From the NCBI RefSeq assembly GCF_017654505.1, contig NC_054549.1, forward strand, positions 28,259,647 through 28,323,646: a DNA stretch of 64,000 bases, written 5' to 3'. The notes beneath the pieces were generated by a model, which was not told the DNA's origin, made no database searches, and saw only the letters and a list, made by a program, of their open reading frames with translations. Each line of letters starts with the position of its first letter. Within the stretch, counting starts at the first letter, position 1. Made by a program: the position numbers and the translations under genes. The stretch comes from Polyodon spathula. Lineage: Eukaryota; Chordata; Actinopteri; Acipenseriformes; Polyodontidae. Positions 43,162 to 56,400 of this stretch are shown piece by piece.

Positions 43162-43933
43162 ATGGAGAGACTTGTGCTGGTTATTTTCGTCTTGGGTAAG
43201 TTAGGATTGTTTTTCTTCGTAGGGAAATACAGCTCTCTGCAGTGAATATGTCTTTCAAGAATTGGGGTCATTCGCTACCTTTTTAATGCCCTAAAACGAA
43301 CTTTAAATGTATTTACAGATTTTTAAGTAACTGTCAGGATTTGTGTTAAAGCTGTCCTCGAAAGAATATCAATTTCTATAGAATTTTTAAAACGTAGCAG
43401 TGGAATTAGTTCCAGAGTTCCACAGTATAGTAACTTTGTAACAGGTTAATCGTACTTATTTACTGGTTGCAAGTCCCAACTATTCAGTTAAAAATGCACG
43501 GTCTAGTTTCAGCATCTTTTAAATTTCTTTAGATTTCAAAATGGTAGCATAATTATATTTAGACTGTAAGGTTTCTGCTGGATAAACCTAGATTCAAATT
43601 AAACGACTGTAAAATGTTAAGCATATATTTTGTTCAACTGCTTTATGCAATGGCGCTGCAATGGAATTGGAGATGTTTACCTGTTCTTGTGTATTTACTG
43701 TATTGATACTTAGTTTATTTATTGATACCTATCTCTATGTGTATATTTGCACTTCTGTTATAAACTGGTATACATACAAAACACATTCCATTATCTATTA
43801 TTATCAAAATCTGCACTGCCACTCTGGTCTAATCTGAATATCTGAATGGAATCAGATTTATTGACTAAAACATGATATGGATTCAATGGTTAAAAAAAAC
43901 AAACACAAATGATTTATAAAGCTGCACTAAAAT

Positions 43934-43986
<53 letters not shown>

Positions 43987-45977
43987 GTTGTTGTTGCTGT
44001 TCCAGACGGTTTTCCCTTGTATGAACTAATTTAAAAACGTACCCTTTGCTGTATGCCAGTTCCTCTTACTAAACATATATGGATATTTAATATGCAACAT
44101 ACATTACATTTACTGTACATGTCAATATACCATTTCATACAACATCAGACAAACCAAAAATATATAGCATACAAGGTATTGTATTTAATATATGACATAA
44201 CATGTACAACTTCAATTTTTAGTAACAAATTGAATCTTAATACAAAGCATTGTTAATAATGTTAATAAGTAGAGCATTATGCACATATGTTAATTGTGCA
44301 ATTCATTTTCAGAAAGCACAAATTAAAATACTTTTCACAAGGTTCATTAATTAGTAAAAATCTATTGATTTAAGATACTGGCTGTAGGCTTTTGCACATT
44401 TGATGTTGGTGATTGTTTAAAAAGAAAGGTGATAATTACAAGATGGCTGTGTGGTCCAGTGGTTAAAGAAAAAAGCCTTGTAACCAGGAGGTCCAGGGTT
44501 CAAATTCTGACTCACTGTGTGACCAGGAGCAAGTCACTTAACCTCCTTGTGCTCTGTCTTTTGGGTGAGACGTTGTAAATGACTCTGCAGCTGATGCATA
44601 GTTCACACACCCTAGTCTCTGTAAGTTGCCTTGGATAAAGGTGTCTGCTAAATAAAACAAATAATACATTTTGCAATTATTCTTTAATTAACCAGAAGAA
44701 TGAATCTCATTACCAAAGGGGGTTGTCCAAGAGGGAATAGGCATTATAAAGTGATTTGAGTGATCTGAATATGTCCTGTAAATAGGTTTTTAATTTTAAA
44801 CAAAGGTAAGATGTTGCTAGGTGATGCTTAAACAGGATGTGATCCTTGGCATGCAGAGTTCTATTCAAACAGCTTCAATAGCTTCAATAGGTGTTCACAA
44901 AGACCCGAAAATCCAATTTCCCATTAGCCTTAGCTATTTACCGCATTAAAATACTTGTGTTGTTCAAAAAGACTATCCTGTCCTATACCATAATGGAACT
45001 GACTGCTCCACTGACCATAGTAAAAGCAAAGCAAAGTGTAATAAGGCATAGTGAAAGCATGGTAAAGCACAGGTAAGCATTGTAGAAGTAAGGTAAAACA
45101 TATTTAAAAATATGGTAAATGTATTGTATAACCATGGTAAAAGACAAAAGTAACATTACTAGATGGTACTGTACAGTAATTTATTTGTAAAAGCCTGCAC
45201 GGCCCACCCCCCTCCACCCATCTTTGAAAGCGTTTCTGGTGTAAAAGTTTAAGGTGGTCAATGGGTGTGACACTGGCCATCTTTCTAATAGTACAGGGTC
45301 AGCATAGCTTTGTGGTGGACTATGTATAAGGAAAGTCTGTTGGACCTGACCCAACCAAATACACAAGGGGAGAAATTGAGACTGGAAACTACACTAGGCT
45401 GTACTGTATTCTTGGTTCTCAGTGTTTCACATGACTTGGGAAGGATATGCAGAGTAGAGCTATGAAACAGGTAGACAATGGGGAAGGAAAGGGCCTTAAA
45501 AGGTTTTTGTAGGTGCTGTTAGCTGCTGTCCTGTTTCACATTCCTGTTTTGCTGCTTTTTTTCTGGTACTGTTTTCCAAGAAAATGATATTTTCACCATG
45601 GGCTTATAGGATATACTAGGCCTTTAGATGTGTAAATACAAGCAACAGATTATCCTAGCTAGCAGATTAAGCCGGTATCTGGAATCTCTCACTCCAGTCA
45701 CAAGCTTTGTAGCCTTTTACTTGAGACCAGACCAATATAGAGGACCTTGCTAAGCTTATTAAGAATGATCTATTTCTGTGCCTGTGCACTTGCTGGGTAT
45801 ATTGAGAGACCACTCTAAACAAAGAGCTAGTTGCTTCAAAGCCAGGTACAGTTAGAGACACACAGTATTCCACACAGATCTTCTTTATAACAACATTTTA
45901 TGCACAAACATTAACCTGTTAAATACAGATCTTGGGGAATTTATGGAATAACTGCAGTACTCCATTACATATATGGA

Positions 45978-46075
<98 letters not shown>

Positions 46076-46544
46076 TATGTGTGATACTGAAAGCTTTCAT
46101 ACCATGGTTATAGTAGATAAGAATGGTAAAGCACAGACATAGATGGAGAAGCACCATAACTATAAAGTACAGTGCAATAACTGCAAAGTAAGCATAGAAA
46201 ACAAAAGAAATGACCAGAGAAATGCACCATGATAAACTTTTAAAAGTGCTTATAAATTAATTAGATGAACCACCTTATTTATAAATGTTTCCAAGGTGAC
46301 CAAAAACAGCAGCTTTATTTAGACGGTAACAACACCAATCCGGAATGCATCTGCTGCTTGTGTGGTTATTGTCAAGAAAGCGAATACAAGATGCCAGTTC
46401 AAAAGGGTTGTGAATTGCCCAGAAGACAGGCAGGCGATTTATTCTGAACTAAGGCTTTGGTTTGGAGTGCAACATATAAATGAGGATTATGCATTCCAGC
46501 TATTTGCATAACTTTCATGGAACAATGTGTGTGTCTGTGTGTGT

Positions 46545-46601
<57 letters not shown>

Positions 46602-47393
46602 TCTTCTAATGCCTGTTTAAGAGACTGAGATTTGCCACCTGCTAGTGTCTCACATCATTTCAGTTGGGAACAGGGCTCTCATCCTAAATTTTGATAACAC
46701 TACCTGAGCTCTTCAGCCGTCGTCCCAACAGCTGCTCAAATCTGACGGGTGTCACTTGCCAAAATGAGGTCATCGAGAGTTGTTGTCTGTGACTTTTGTT
46801 GTAATTTGAAAGACTGTTACAGGCAAAAAAAAAATCTCATTAGTAATTATGAAATCTTACTACACTCTATTAAGCATCATGTTATCAGTCTTTCTGACAG
46901 ATAAGTGGAGACATGCATGTAAAGGACAAACACAGCATTTTCTTCCCTACATAACTTGCTTAGATAAACGTATCTATTTTATTTATTTATGCCGCAGCTG
47001 CTCCACTGCACCCTCACTAGATTAAAATGAATGGCATGCTGGAGTACAAGAGAACTGACATGCCATACATCTATGGTATGCTGCTGTGTCTCTATTTGGG
47101 TCTCTGTCATTGCCACTGACGCTGTGGAAGATGAGGAGTCATAAATAATAACAATAGAAAATGTAATTTAAGGCAGGCCTACTTGTGATGCATATTTGTT
47201 TAATGCAGTTATTACGTTATTAAAAGTTTTGATAATGTTAAGCGTGCTGAAAGTAGGCCAGATGCAAACCTCTTGGTGTATTTTAATATGTTTAATTGTA
47301 TTAACAATGTACAAGTTTGAGATTTAAACAATAAATAATTTTTTATAATGACACTTATTGCTTGTATTGTTCATTTTTAAAAACATTTTAGAA

Positions 47394-47453
<60 letters not shown>

Positions 47454-50400
47454 AATGGTAGATCTAATTCCTTTTTAGATACAAATTTATTCTTCTGCTT
47501 GTTCATTTTCCAACGTTGTGCATACCCTATCCTTGTTAACCAGTGCATATAAAAAGACTGTATACTTTCGCTTTATACTTGAGGGTGTACAATACAATGT
47601 CATTTTGTTATAAAAACAAAACTATTACTTAGTTCCCACTGACACACAACCTTTTAACAAAGTTGCTGGAATGTTTAAATTGAGTTACGATGTTGCTACA
47701 AGGCTGTGTGTTAGCGGCTTCTCAATGACCGCATGAAGCATGTGAAGCTAGTGATCTAATATAAGTGCCGGTCGCCAATACGCGCCAGATCTGCTGGAAA
47801 ATATTGTAAATAAGTGCCAAAGTTGTTTAATGGAAGTTTTACGGTATATCATCTATTTGTGCCTATAGTTATCTAGCTGGCCATCTAGTTACTGTACAGA
47901 TTATCTTCAAAGGCATGCTGGGCTATCAGAGTGGCTGTGCTATGGTTCTGTAATGAGAGGCAGTACAATATAGTCCTGTGGATTGAAACCACCAAACCTA
48001 TTTCAGTGCTAAGACAAAATTAAATTCAGGATAGTGCATTAACCATCTGCACAACCCAGCTACCTTATCGGAGACAGTGTTTAAATATAATGTTGATACA
48101 ATAATTGATAATCGTGATATTGTTGATAATCTTATCTGGATTAATCGTGTTACGAACAGTATGACTCAGCGCCACTTATTTTTCATTATTTTCTCTTCTG
48201 ATTTGTCCATAAAGAGATGCTGGGGGTGCCGTGTAAGTGCCCTGTAATTAAACTGTGAATTAAAAACATATATTCATTTATTTCTAAATGCAATTGGGCA
48301 TCAGACTATTACTTTAATTCAAGTCCCTCTATATTGTGGGCAAGGACAGTGGTATGGTTTTATTTTAAGAAGGCAATCAGCTGCAGATCAGGGGAAAGGA
48401 CTGAATGCAGTTTACCCAGGTAAAGGTTTTTTTTTTTTTTAAAAAGGAGATTTTTTATATTGTACAATGTTTATCTTTTTGAAATTATGGGTGGTTATTT
48501 TAGCATTAACAATGTTTCCTAGTTGCTATTATATATACATACTTCTTTGGGATATACACATTTTTTTACTGCATTAGTTGAAAAGTTGCTGCGATTTGCC
48601 TGTACCGCATCACTTCATGTGTTCTAGTTTGAACTCACTCCAATGTCCTAGCTGCAATGAGACCATATGACCCACAGAAAATGTACCAGGATGCAGCAGT
48701 TTATCTATATTGATGTTGAAAAACATGATCTGAAAGATCCTCAGTACAACAAAGGGGGCAGTAATTGCAGCAAAGAGGCAATTAGGAGATACAAGATTAT
48801 ATCTTAAAGCTAGCCCTGTATTAAGAGGTACAGTATATGCTAGATATATGCTAGTTATCAACCCACAAGTAAGCAAGAAAAAGAAAAGGGAAAGGCTGCC
48901 AAGACTCAGAAGAGCTACAGAAATGAAATATCTGCGAGGTAATGAGACTTCTTGTTTTCTTCTCCAAATGGTTGATACCTGACCCTGCTGGGAGGTGAGG
49001 AAATGAAAAAACCAAACACTGGGGAAATGTTTCAGACACTAAGAAAGTCATGAATTGCTAATGAAGTGCAGCTAGTGCAGCTTAATTGTGACTTCCACAG
49101 ATACAATCACTTCATTAAACAATATTCAGTTTGTTTTGAATAGTGTTCTGGTAAGAGTCAGTGGTGCAAACAGGGTGTGCTTTGTACATTGTATAGAACA
49201 CTAACTTCATTGTCACAATCATGTCCAGTTTTACATGTTGGCATATGTTTACAATAGTCTATAGTTCAGCTTTCTGTTCTCTGTGTTCTGTCTGTGTTGA
49301 CTGTAAAGATAGTTTTGATAGAATAAGAATTCTACATTGTTGGACATTATAGTCATGTTCAGCTCCTCACTAAAATGTCTCTTTCTGTCTAATTGATTTT
49401 ACACTAGTTAGTTTACATTTCCTAAGATATTGCTCTGTACCTGACATCTTGCTTCACTGAATGCTGGGCAGGTGAATAAGACAATACATTGTGGGCTAGC
49501 GTGAGGGAGAGGTCTGATGTATATTGCTGTATTACTTGAACCCTCTGATATCAGTATTTCAGCAGTGTATCTTTGGCATCCATTACAGTCCCAGCCCAGT
49601 GTAAATCTCTTCATACAGATTTACAGGTTATTCCCTCCTTTCAGGATGCTTTCACATCACCATTTCTTGGAGGTCACTTGGGCTAATTCAGGCCCTTAAA
49701 CCTCAGGGTAAAGTTCTGTTTAGCCCAGTTAGCTTCATCACTACAGGGATCTCTTAATGTCCTTTGAATTAAGAATTATAGATACATCAGATACAAGCAG
49801 CACATTGATAGATGAAGGAATTGATTGCAGTTAATCATAGTAACCCTCTTTTCTTTAATTAAGAGGTTGAGGGAATATTGATTTGTTTTTTACTGAACTG
49901 ATGCCTGTCGGCATTTCAGCAGTGGAAGAGCAGCTAACTCTCAGGAATGCTGTCAGTGTTTAAATCATGTGCAGCATTTATAATCCACTCTGAATAACTG
50001 AGCACCTAAGGACATGCAGTAATGTCTGGGATGGAACACAGCAGTCGTTTTGTATCTCTGCAGATGCAAATTATTATGTGGAGGTGGAAAGTTATCAACA
50101 AAAGTGAAAAAGATCTTAGCTTCTGACTCATACATCACCAGTAGCGAAGCTGTACATGCAGAGCTCTGAGGACCTAAACAGAACACGATTCACCTTAAAT
50201 AAACTACAGTTTCCACTCAGAGGCTGTGACTGTCATGCTTGAACTGTATGCCTTGAACCAGCTTTATGGCAATTTTTGGTGAGGCCTCAGATGGAATAAT
50301 TAATCAATTAGCAGTATTACATTCTTCTCTAAATTCTTCTTGTTTGAATACTCTTGCATTTGTTCTCGTTTGATCTCCTATTCTCATTATAAAATGTAAA

Positions 50401-53400
50401 CCCTGTAGATAATATCTATAGAGATTTCGATTTAAAGTTGAGTGGGGGATTTTCTTTGCTGTGCTTTTATTAACATCTGAATTAACGACAAGAATGACAA
50501 AGAAAAAACAAGATGCAAGGTCTTACTGTTATTCCTGGCTCTGCATCTTTTGTTGGTCACTTGTGCTGGGAACCTGTCTACAGTGCACACACTATCACGT
50601 CAAGGAGGAGGCCATGATTCTTTCCACATCACTTAGCATTGAGCTGAAGTGCTGTATATGGGCACGAAAATGTCAAATGAATATTGCATGGGCATTGGAT
50701 TTGGCATTCAGAAGACAGAGGTCCTTATATACCCTTTAGGTAAGGTAGTCTAAGTGCTATACAAAATCAATAAATAGAAATGGCTTGGAATGGGTGGGAT
50801 TGTGAGAACACATGCACAATTGCAACATTTGGCTCACAGGTGAAATGAAAGAATGTACCTGTGAAAGGATCTGACACCTAGAGTGTGAATTCCACAATGG
50901 CACATTGAGAACATGGAAATTAAGTAATTAAGGAATCTGCTACTTTGCTATGCTTTTACTATGGTAAACTTTTATAGGGAATATGAGCAAAGAAGGCATT
51001 AAGGGCAATAGCAAATCTTTCACCATGGGAAATCATTCAACATTCAATATCAACATTTTAAAATTAACTCCCAATAACACCATAAATGGAACATGAAACG
51101 TTGGGCCTGATTTAGTACAATTTGCACCATTTTGCACCAACAATGTGACTCAGGGACTTTGTTACAGTTTGGTTGTCAAGAATTGCATATTGGTGTAAGA
51201 ATCTTGATAAATAAGGCCCACTACTTAAACAAAATGCAATAGTGCATGCTTGTTCATTTCAATGCTTCAAATATGGTGATCCTATAATTATACTTTGTTA
51301 CACATTGCTTACATGTTTAGGTGCATATGTGCACCACAAAAAGCAGAGTGCAAACCTACTTTACAATAATTACTAATCTAAGGAATTAAAGGGTGTATTT
51401 GTAATTAGCGTAAGATTATGTGATCAGATAATCTTAGCTTGAGCGGCTTGTAGGTGTTTATGGAAGTAAAATTGAGTTCAGTAATGGTGTGTGGGGCAGG
51501 ACTGGTTTAAAAGAGTGAAAGACATAGAGAGAGAATTTTCTGTTTGTTCTTCTCAATCAATAATTAATAAATGCATGACAGTCAGAGTGGGAGAGGAAGG
51601 GGAGGCATTTTAACGACAGTGTTACTATACATTGATGCTTAAAAATAATTGACAGGCATGAGCTCTACCCGCTGCTTATTGTTGAATGCTATTCAAATTT
51701 AATTGAAGATACTGGCATTTTAGACTGAAGCCACTCAGAGCTAAATGTACTGCAGTTTGGTCCATGAGAGCTAATATAATGGTACATCACTAAAAAGAGA
51801 ATCCAACATAATATATGTTAGCTTCTACAACAAGCATTGAGAGATCAAGCATCAAATAACTTTTTCATATTGAATGTTGCTGTGTGAATGTTTTTTTTTA
51901 CAGAATTGCGTTTCGGAGTCATTCATGACAAAATGACCAGGTGAATTGCACTGTTCCACATTACAATTTGGTAATCAGATGCAGAACTTGATTTAAGGAA
52001 AGTAATTCTACAAATTCAACTGTTAAACAGAGGTTTAAACATACTTTCTTTTCCAAGAGTCCATGAATGTTCTGTGGTTATTTCACTAACAAAGCTCTCT
52101 TCCTTCGTGGAATAACTACAATAGCTAATGTGGTACATGTTTGCTGGGCAAATCAAGTATTATCCAAATATTAACTAGAGTTAAGGCTCAGTATTCACCA
52201 GTTAAAAACTGCAGTTAATATCTGTTTTATGAAACTTGTATTTATCAAACTCTCATTAAAAATAATTCACCCAGAGAAATCAGTGATGCTGTGGGGTGGT
52301 GTCAGAGGGCACCCTTGATAGTTTTTTGAGCAGCAACCTGAATTGTTTTTGGTCATGGGACCCTGCATTAACCAATTGGGATGAACATTTCAGTCTTTTT
52401 ACCAAAGCATGTTAAGTCAGAGAACAATATGTATTTATTTTTTTTGCGGTTGACTGCTAACTACCTTACATTCCCTATGAGGTCCATATGGGATCATTGA
52501 ATTAGTGCTTAGAAAACTATATGTTGTGAACCACTTGTCTGCAAAATCATGTATTTACTATGAGAAGATGCTATTCTACTGAGAAACTACTTTAATGAAA
52601 ATGTGTTAGAAGAAATCTGTTGTTTCTATTTATGTCAAGCTTTTTCGTTACTCTCCCTTAGGTTCTTTCTTGTTTCTTCTGGGTGCCTCTGAAGAGCCCA
52701 CCAGAGGATTGTTTACCACCAGTCCGGTCAGCACTCAGTGGATGTCTCCCCAACTAGAGCCCCTGGACTCTTCAGAACAGGCCGAGCTTGCACCTCCTGA
52801 GTTGGCTGGCCCTGGCATTCCTGATTTCCTGACTACCTCCCAGGAGTCAGGCTTCTCCAGCGAAGAGAATGAAGAGCTCAAGGGGATACAGTTAGATTAC
52901 TTCTCAGATGATCTGAATGACACCGCTTTGGTTACAGGGTCTCCAGGAGGTACATAGATGGAGTGCCATTACCTATGCTTCTTTCAGATTCTTGGTTCTG
53001 GAGCTGGCATACTGCGTGTCCATTATTAAAAGTCTGTTTTTTATTACTAAATATAGTTTATTATCCAAAACTGGGGGTATGTCCATAACTTTTTAATGTG
53101 GTATATGGGGATGATGCTTGCTTAGGACATTAGCACAAGTTCTTGAGAGTGTCAGAATCTGAAAATATAAGGAGATTCCTATTTGTTTGTCTTTACCTGT
53201 GTCACACTTACATCTCGAACATCGCTGAAATGTGATACTGGAGTCTGGGGAGGCAGTATATAGAGAACCTTGTCCGGATGTCTGTATGTTAAACTTGGAC
53301 ATGTACATACAGTGTATGCAGGTTGTGGTATCTATATTTTTATATAACTGTTGGGTCTCTATATTTACAGTCATGATGAGGATGTATCTATTTTACTAAC

Positions 53401-56400
53401 ATACTTGTTATTCACGAAACTGTGCCAGTTAAATAACTCAAGATTTGTGAATTGGGAACAGTGTTGAAATATACATCTAGTATTAGTATAAAGTATTAGT
53501 TCATTAAAGGTGTATTGTACAGTATGATAAATATGCTTGTTGTATAACACATGGATTTCACATGGATAACTTCGTAGTTCCAAAATCTATGTTCAAAATC
53601 TATGATCACTGGGAATACATAATTCACTGTCAGCACAATTCAGTGCTTGTATAATCCTGTCCAGCCTACACCACATAGTACATACAGAGCCCACTTTTCC
53701 CAATTCCCAAATGTTCAAGTAACAGCCGGGCCTCTGTCTTCCCTTTCATTAGCTGAGGTAGCAAAATCACTCCCTCGCTACTGGAGCAGAGAACATTAAT
53801 CTCCATCACTTCACTGAAAGCTGTGCTAAAATATGAGTGCATCTGTAACCCTTGCATGGGAGAAGTTGGCATTTTCAGTAAACCCTGCTGCCTATGATCC
53901 ACGTCAGTCAGTCAAGAGCACTCAAAACTCCACATTGACAGGTTGGAGAACAGTACATGTCAGAACGAGTGATGGGATAACTGTTTGGAATGTAAAGTTA
54001 GAGCTGTTTCAGAATACTATAAAAGTGCAAAGTGTTTTGAACTTTCATTCGTTTCCATTCAAACTGAACTCACAGGCTGATCTAATTTATTATTTCATGG
54101 ATTCGTGTAGGGTTAAGGGGATTGTGAACATCTGAATAGAAGTGACTGTTAAATAATGAAATAGTAAATTGAATCAGCATTGTCAGCTTAATATGAATGG
54201 AAACTAATGGAGGGTTTGTCTTTTGTAATATTGGTTTGTTTAATAGCCTACTGTATAATTTATCAATTAGAATTACGTTCTTTTCAATTCGGTTCAAGGG
54301 GAGACATTCTGTTTTTGTCAGTCTTTTCGTTTTCGTTTGCCATCACTCTTTTCATTAGGGTACAATGATTCAGTGTAATTCGTTTTGATGAGTACTACAG
54401 TTATAGAAGCACAGTAAAATTATTGGTCAGAAAGGGGCTCTGTAGTATTTGGACAGTACTCTGTTTAGATTTCTGTGACTACAACTAGTGTAAGAGAATC
54501 ACAGTAAATAGTTTGTTCTAGTACCACATTTATTCATACCCTGGAATTTAATTTTAATTATGTTGCCGCTACCTATGTAGCGGCTGTCAAAAATGACCAA
54601 ATAACAAAATAACATGTACGTTATGAAAAGTCTGTCTGGCTAGCAAAACCTGTTTTATTAAATAGCAGAGCTACTGAAGATCTGTCAGTGTGTTTGTCAA
54701 CAAGATTCAAGTCAAGGAGTCAAGGTGTTATTCACCACAAGGTTCCCTCACTTTACATGCATGCAAAGATAAAATACACTGTGGATCAACTGGCAAACTG
54801 TAGCATCCTCTAATTACAGGTGAACAGTGGTCCCAAAGATTTTATAGCATTTCAATATTTAGAACAATTTACTGCAAAGATTGGAATAGTATTACAAGAC
54901 ATTGGTAAAGACTGTTGTAGAAAGAGGTGGTCAAAAGCCGTCTTTAGTTTTATTCAAAGTATTATGGTTTAGTGTTAAATCTATTACTTTTGTGCACTGT
55001 ACATATCCCCACATATATGTATTTTTCAATCAAAATTGCATTTGTTTTGATATTTTTAGTCACTGTCTCTGAAGTGCTGTCAGTTCTTTGTACTTAAAAT
55101 CAAGTTATGACCACCAGTTAACTTGCCTCGTTTTGTTCCAAAATGCGATGGCCCGGCAGCCAGTTTCTGCCAGCAGTTTATATACCTAAGAACAAAATGC
55201 TGATATGTTTGGGTTCCCTTTGAAATGCTAATTGAACTTTAATTAAAGCTGGTTTGTCTTTGAGTATTATCACATTTAATTAAGTCATTAAACAGGTGCA
55301 CAAACAAGCCTTTCTCCTGTAAATTTACATTCCTTAAGGTGTGACCACTCAAGGGTAAGAGATATTCTCACATGAAAATGCAATTTTCATTGAAATTTCA
55401 ATTTTAAAACTAGGGCAGGCCCCTGAGCTGGGCTGCAGTGGGAGTCAGAGACACACCGTCTGCTTTTTGACAGCCTGCCCAGGTATGACAGGTATCTGGT
55501 CAAAGGGGATGGTACCCTGCTGGTATAAGTCACCTCTGTATTTTATTACAGCACCAGGGAACCCCCCTGGATTGCATCAATCCACTATAGGAATGATGCA
55601 ATCCAGGGTGATACACTAGTGCTGGACAAAGGTGTGCAGGGTGTCATACAGTCAGGGGAGTGTGGGTTAGTGTCCTGGTGGTGCAGAGTTGCTGTTCTGT
55701 GCTGGGGGTTCCACAGTGAGCCTTGCACTGGCTCTGGCGCTTCTGCAGGTTATGGAGGCAAAATAGACCAGGACTGTTTCTCTTAATCTCACTCCCTGTT
55801 GGCCAGATAGATACCTGATGCCTGATACTTTCTGTGTAGCCTGGGTGTAAAGAGGAAATTGCAGGAGACCTATTGACCTTCCATCCTCCTGAGATTTTAG
55901 GATAATTGGAAAATATAAATTGGGAACATAAATGGGGGTAAAATAATTGGGCACTTAAAATGAAAGGGAAAAAAGAAAAAGGTGAGTGCTTTTTCTGATG
56001 ACTTGTTTCTTTCATCCAAAATGCATTCCTTATCCAATATCTTTTATAAATCTCTGATTCTATGTGGTTTGCTTGGACATCTTGTGAAACTAGTGTTTGT
56101 CTAAAGGTTTCACATCCAAAAGAGTAGCCGTGATGCCAAATTGCGGTTGTCAAGTTCTATAGCTTTCAATTTGTGAGAATCCTGATTTATTTGTGAAAAA
56201 GTAAGAAAAAAATGTATATAAAAACCATGGTTATCACAAAGGTACATTAGCAGTGGATCTAACATCACACATGCATTTTTATATGCTTTACCATACCTCT
56301 CTGGGCTTTAGAGTGCTTACCTATGCTTTACCCGTCATTACACTTTGCTAGGCGTTTACTGTGGGAGACTTCTATAAGGGAAATAGCTCTTGAAAGTACC

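Larger units (their letters stand above)
43196..52661 (+). other. PODXL2 intron 1 (about 9.5 kb)
   Basis: No exon is seen between the signal-peptide exon and exon 2. It carries a V-SINE, two ATT microsatellites, a 94-bp AT repeat, a GT repeat, copies of dispersed repeat family B and a small MITE-like element, listed separately. Short open frames here are not conserved coding sequence. Confidence 0.8.

Noticed and set aside
45885..46157. Ile/Tyr-repeat open frame
   Set aside because: Translation of the AT microsatellite at 45,978-46,071.
55644..56153. 169-codon open frame on the minus strand in PODXL2 intron 2
   Set aside because: No recognised homology, no splice partners, low-complexity composition; long enough to note but not to call a gene.
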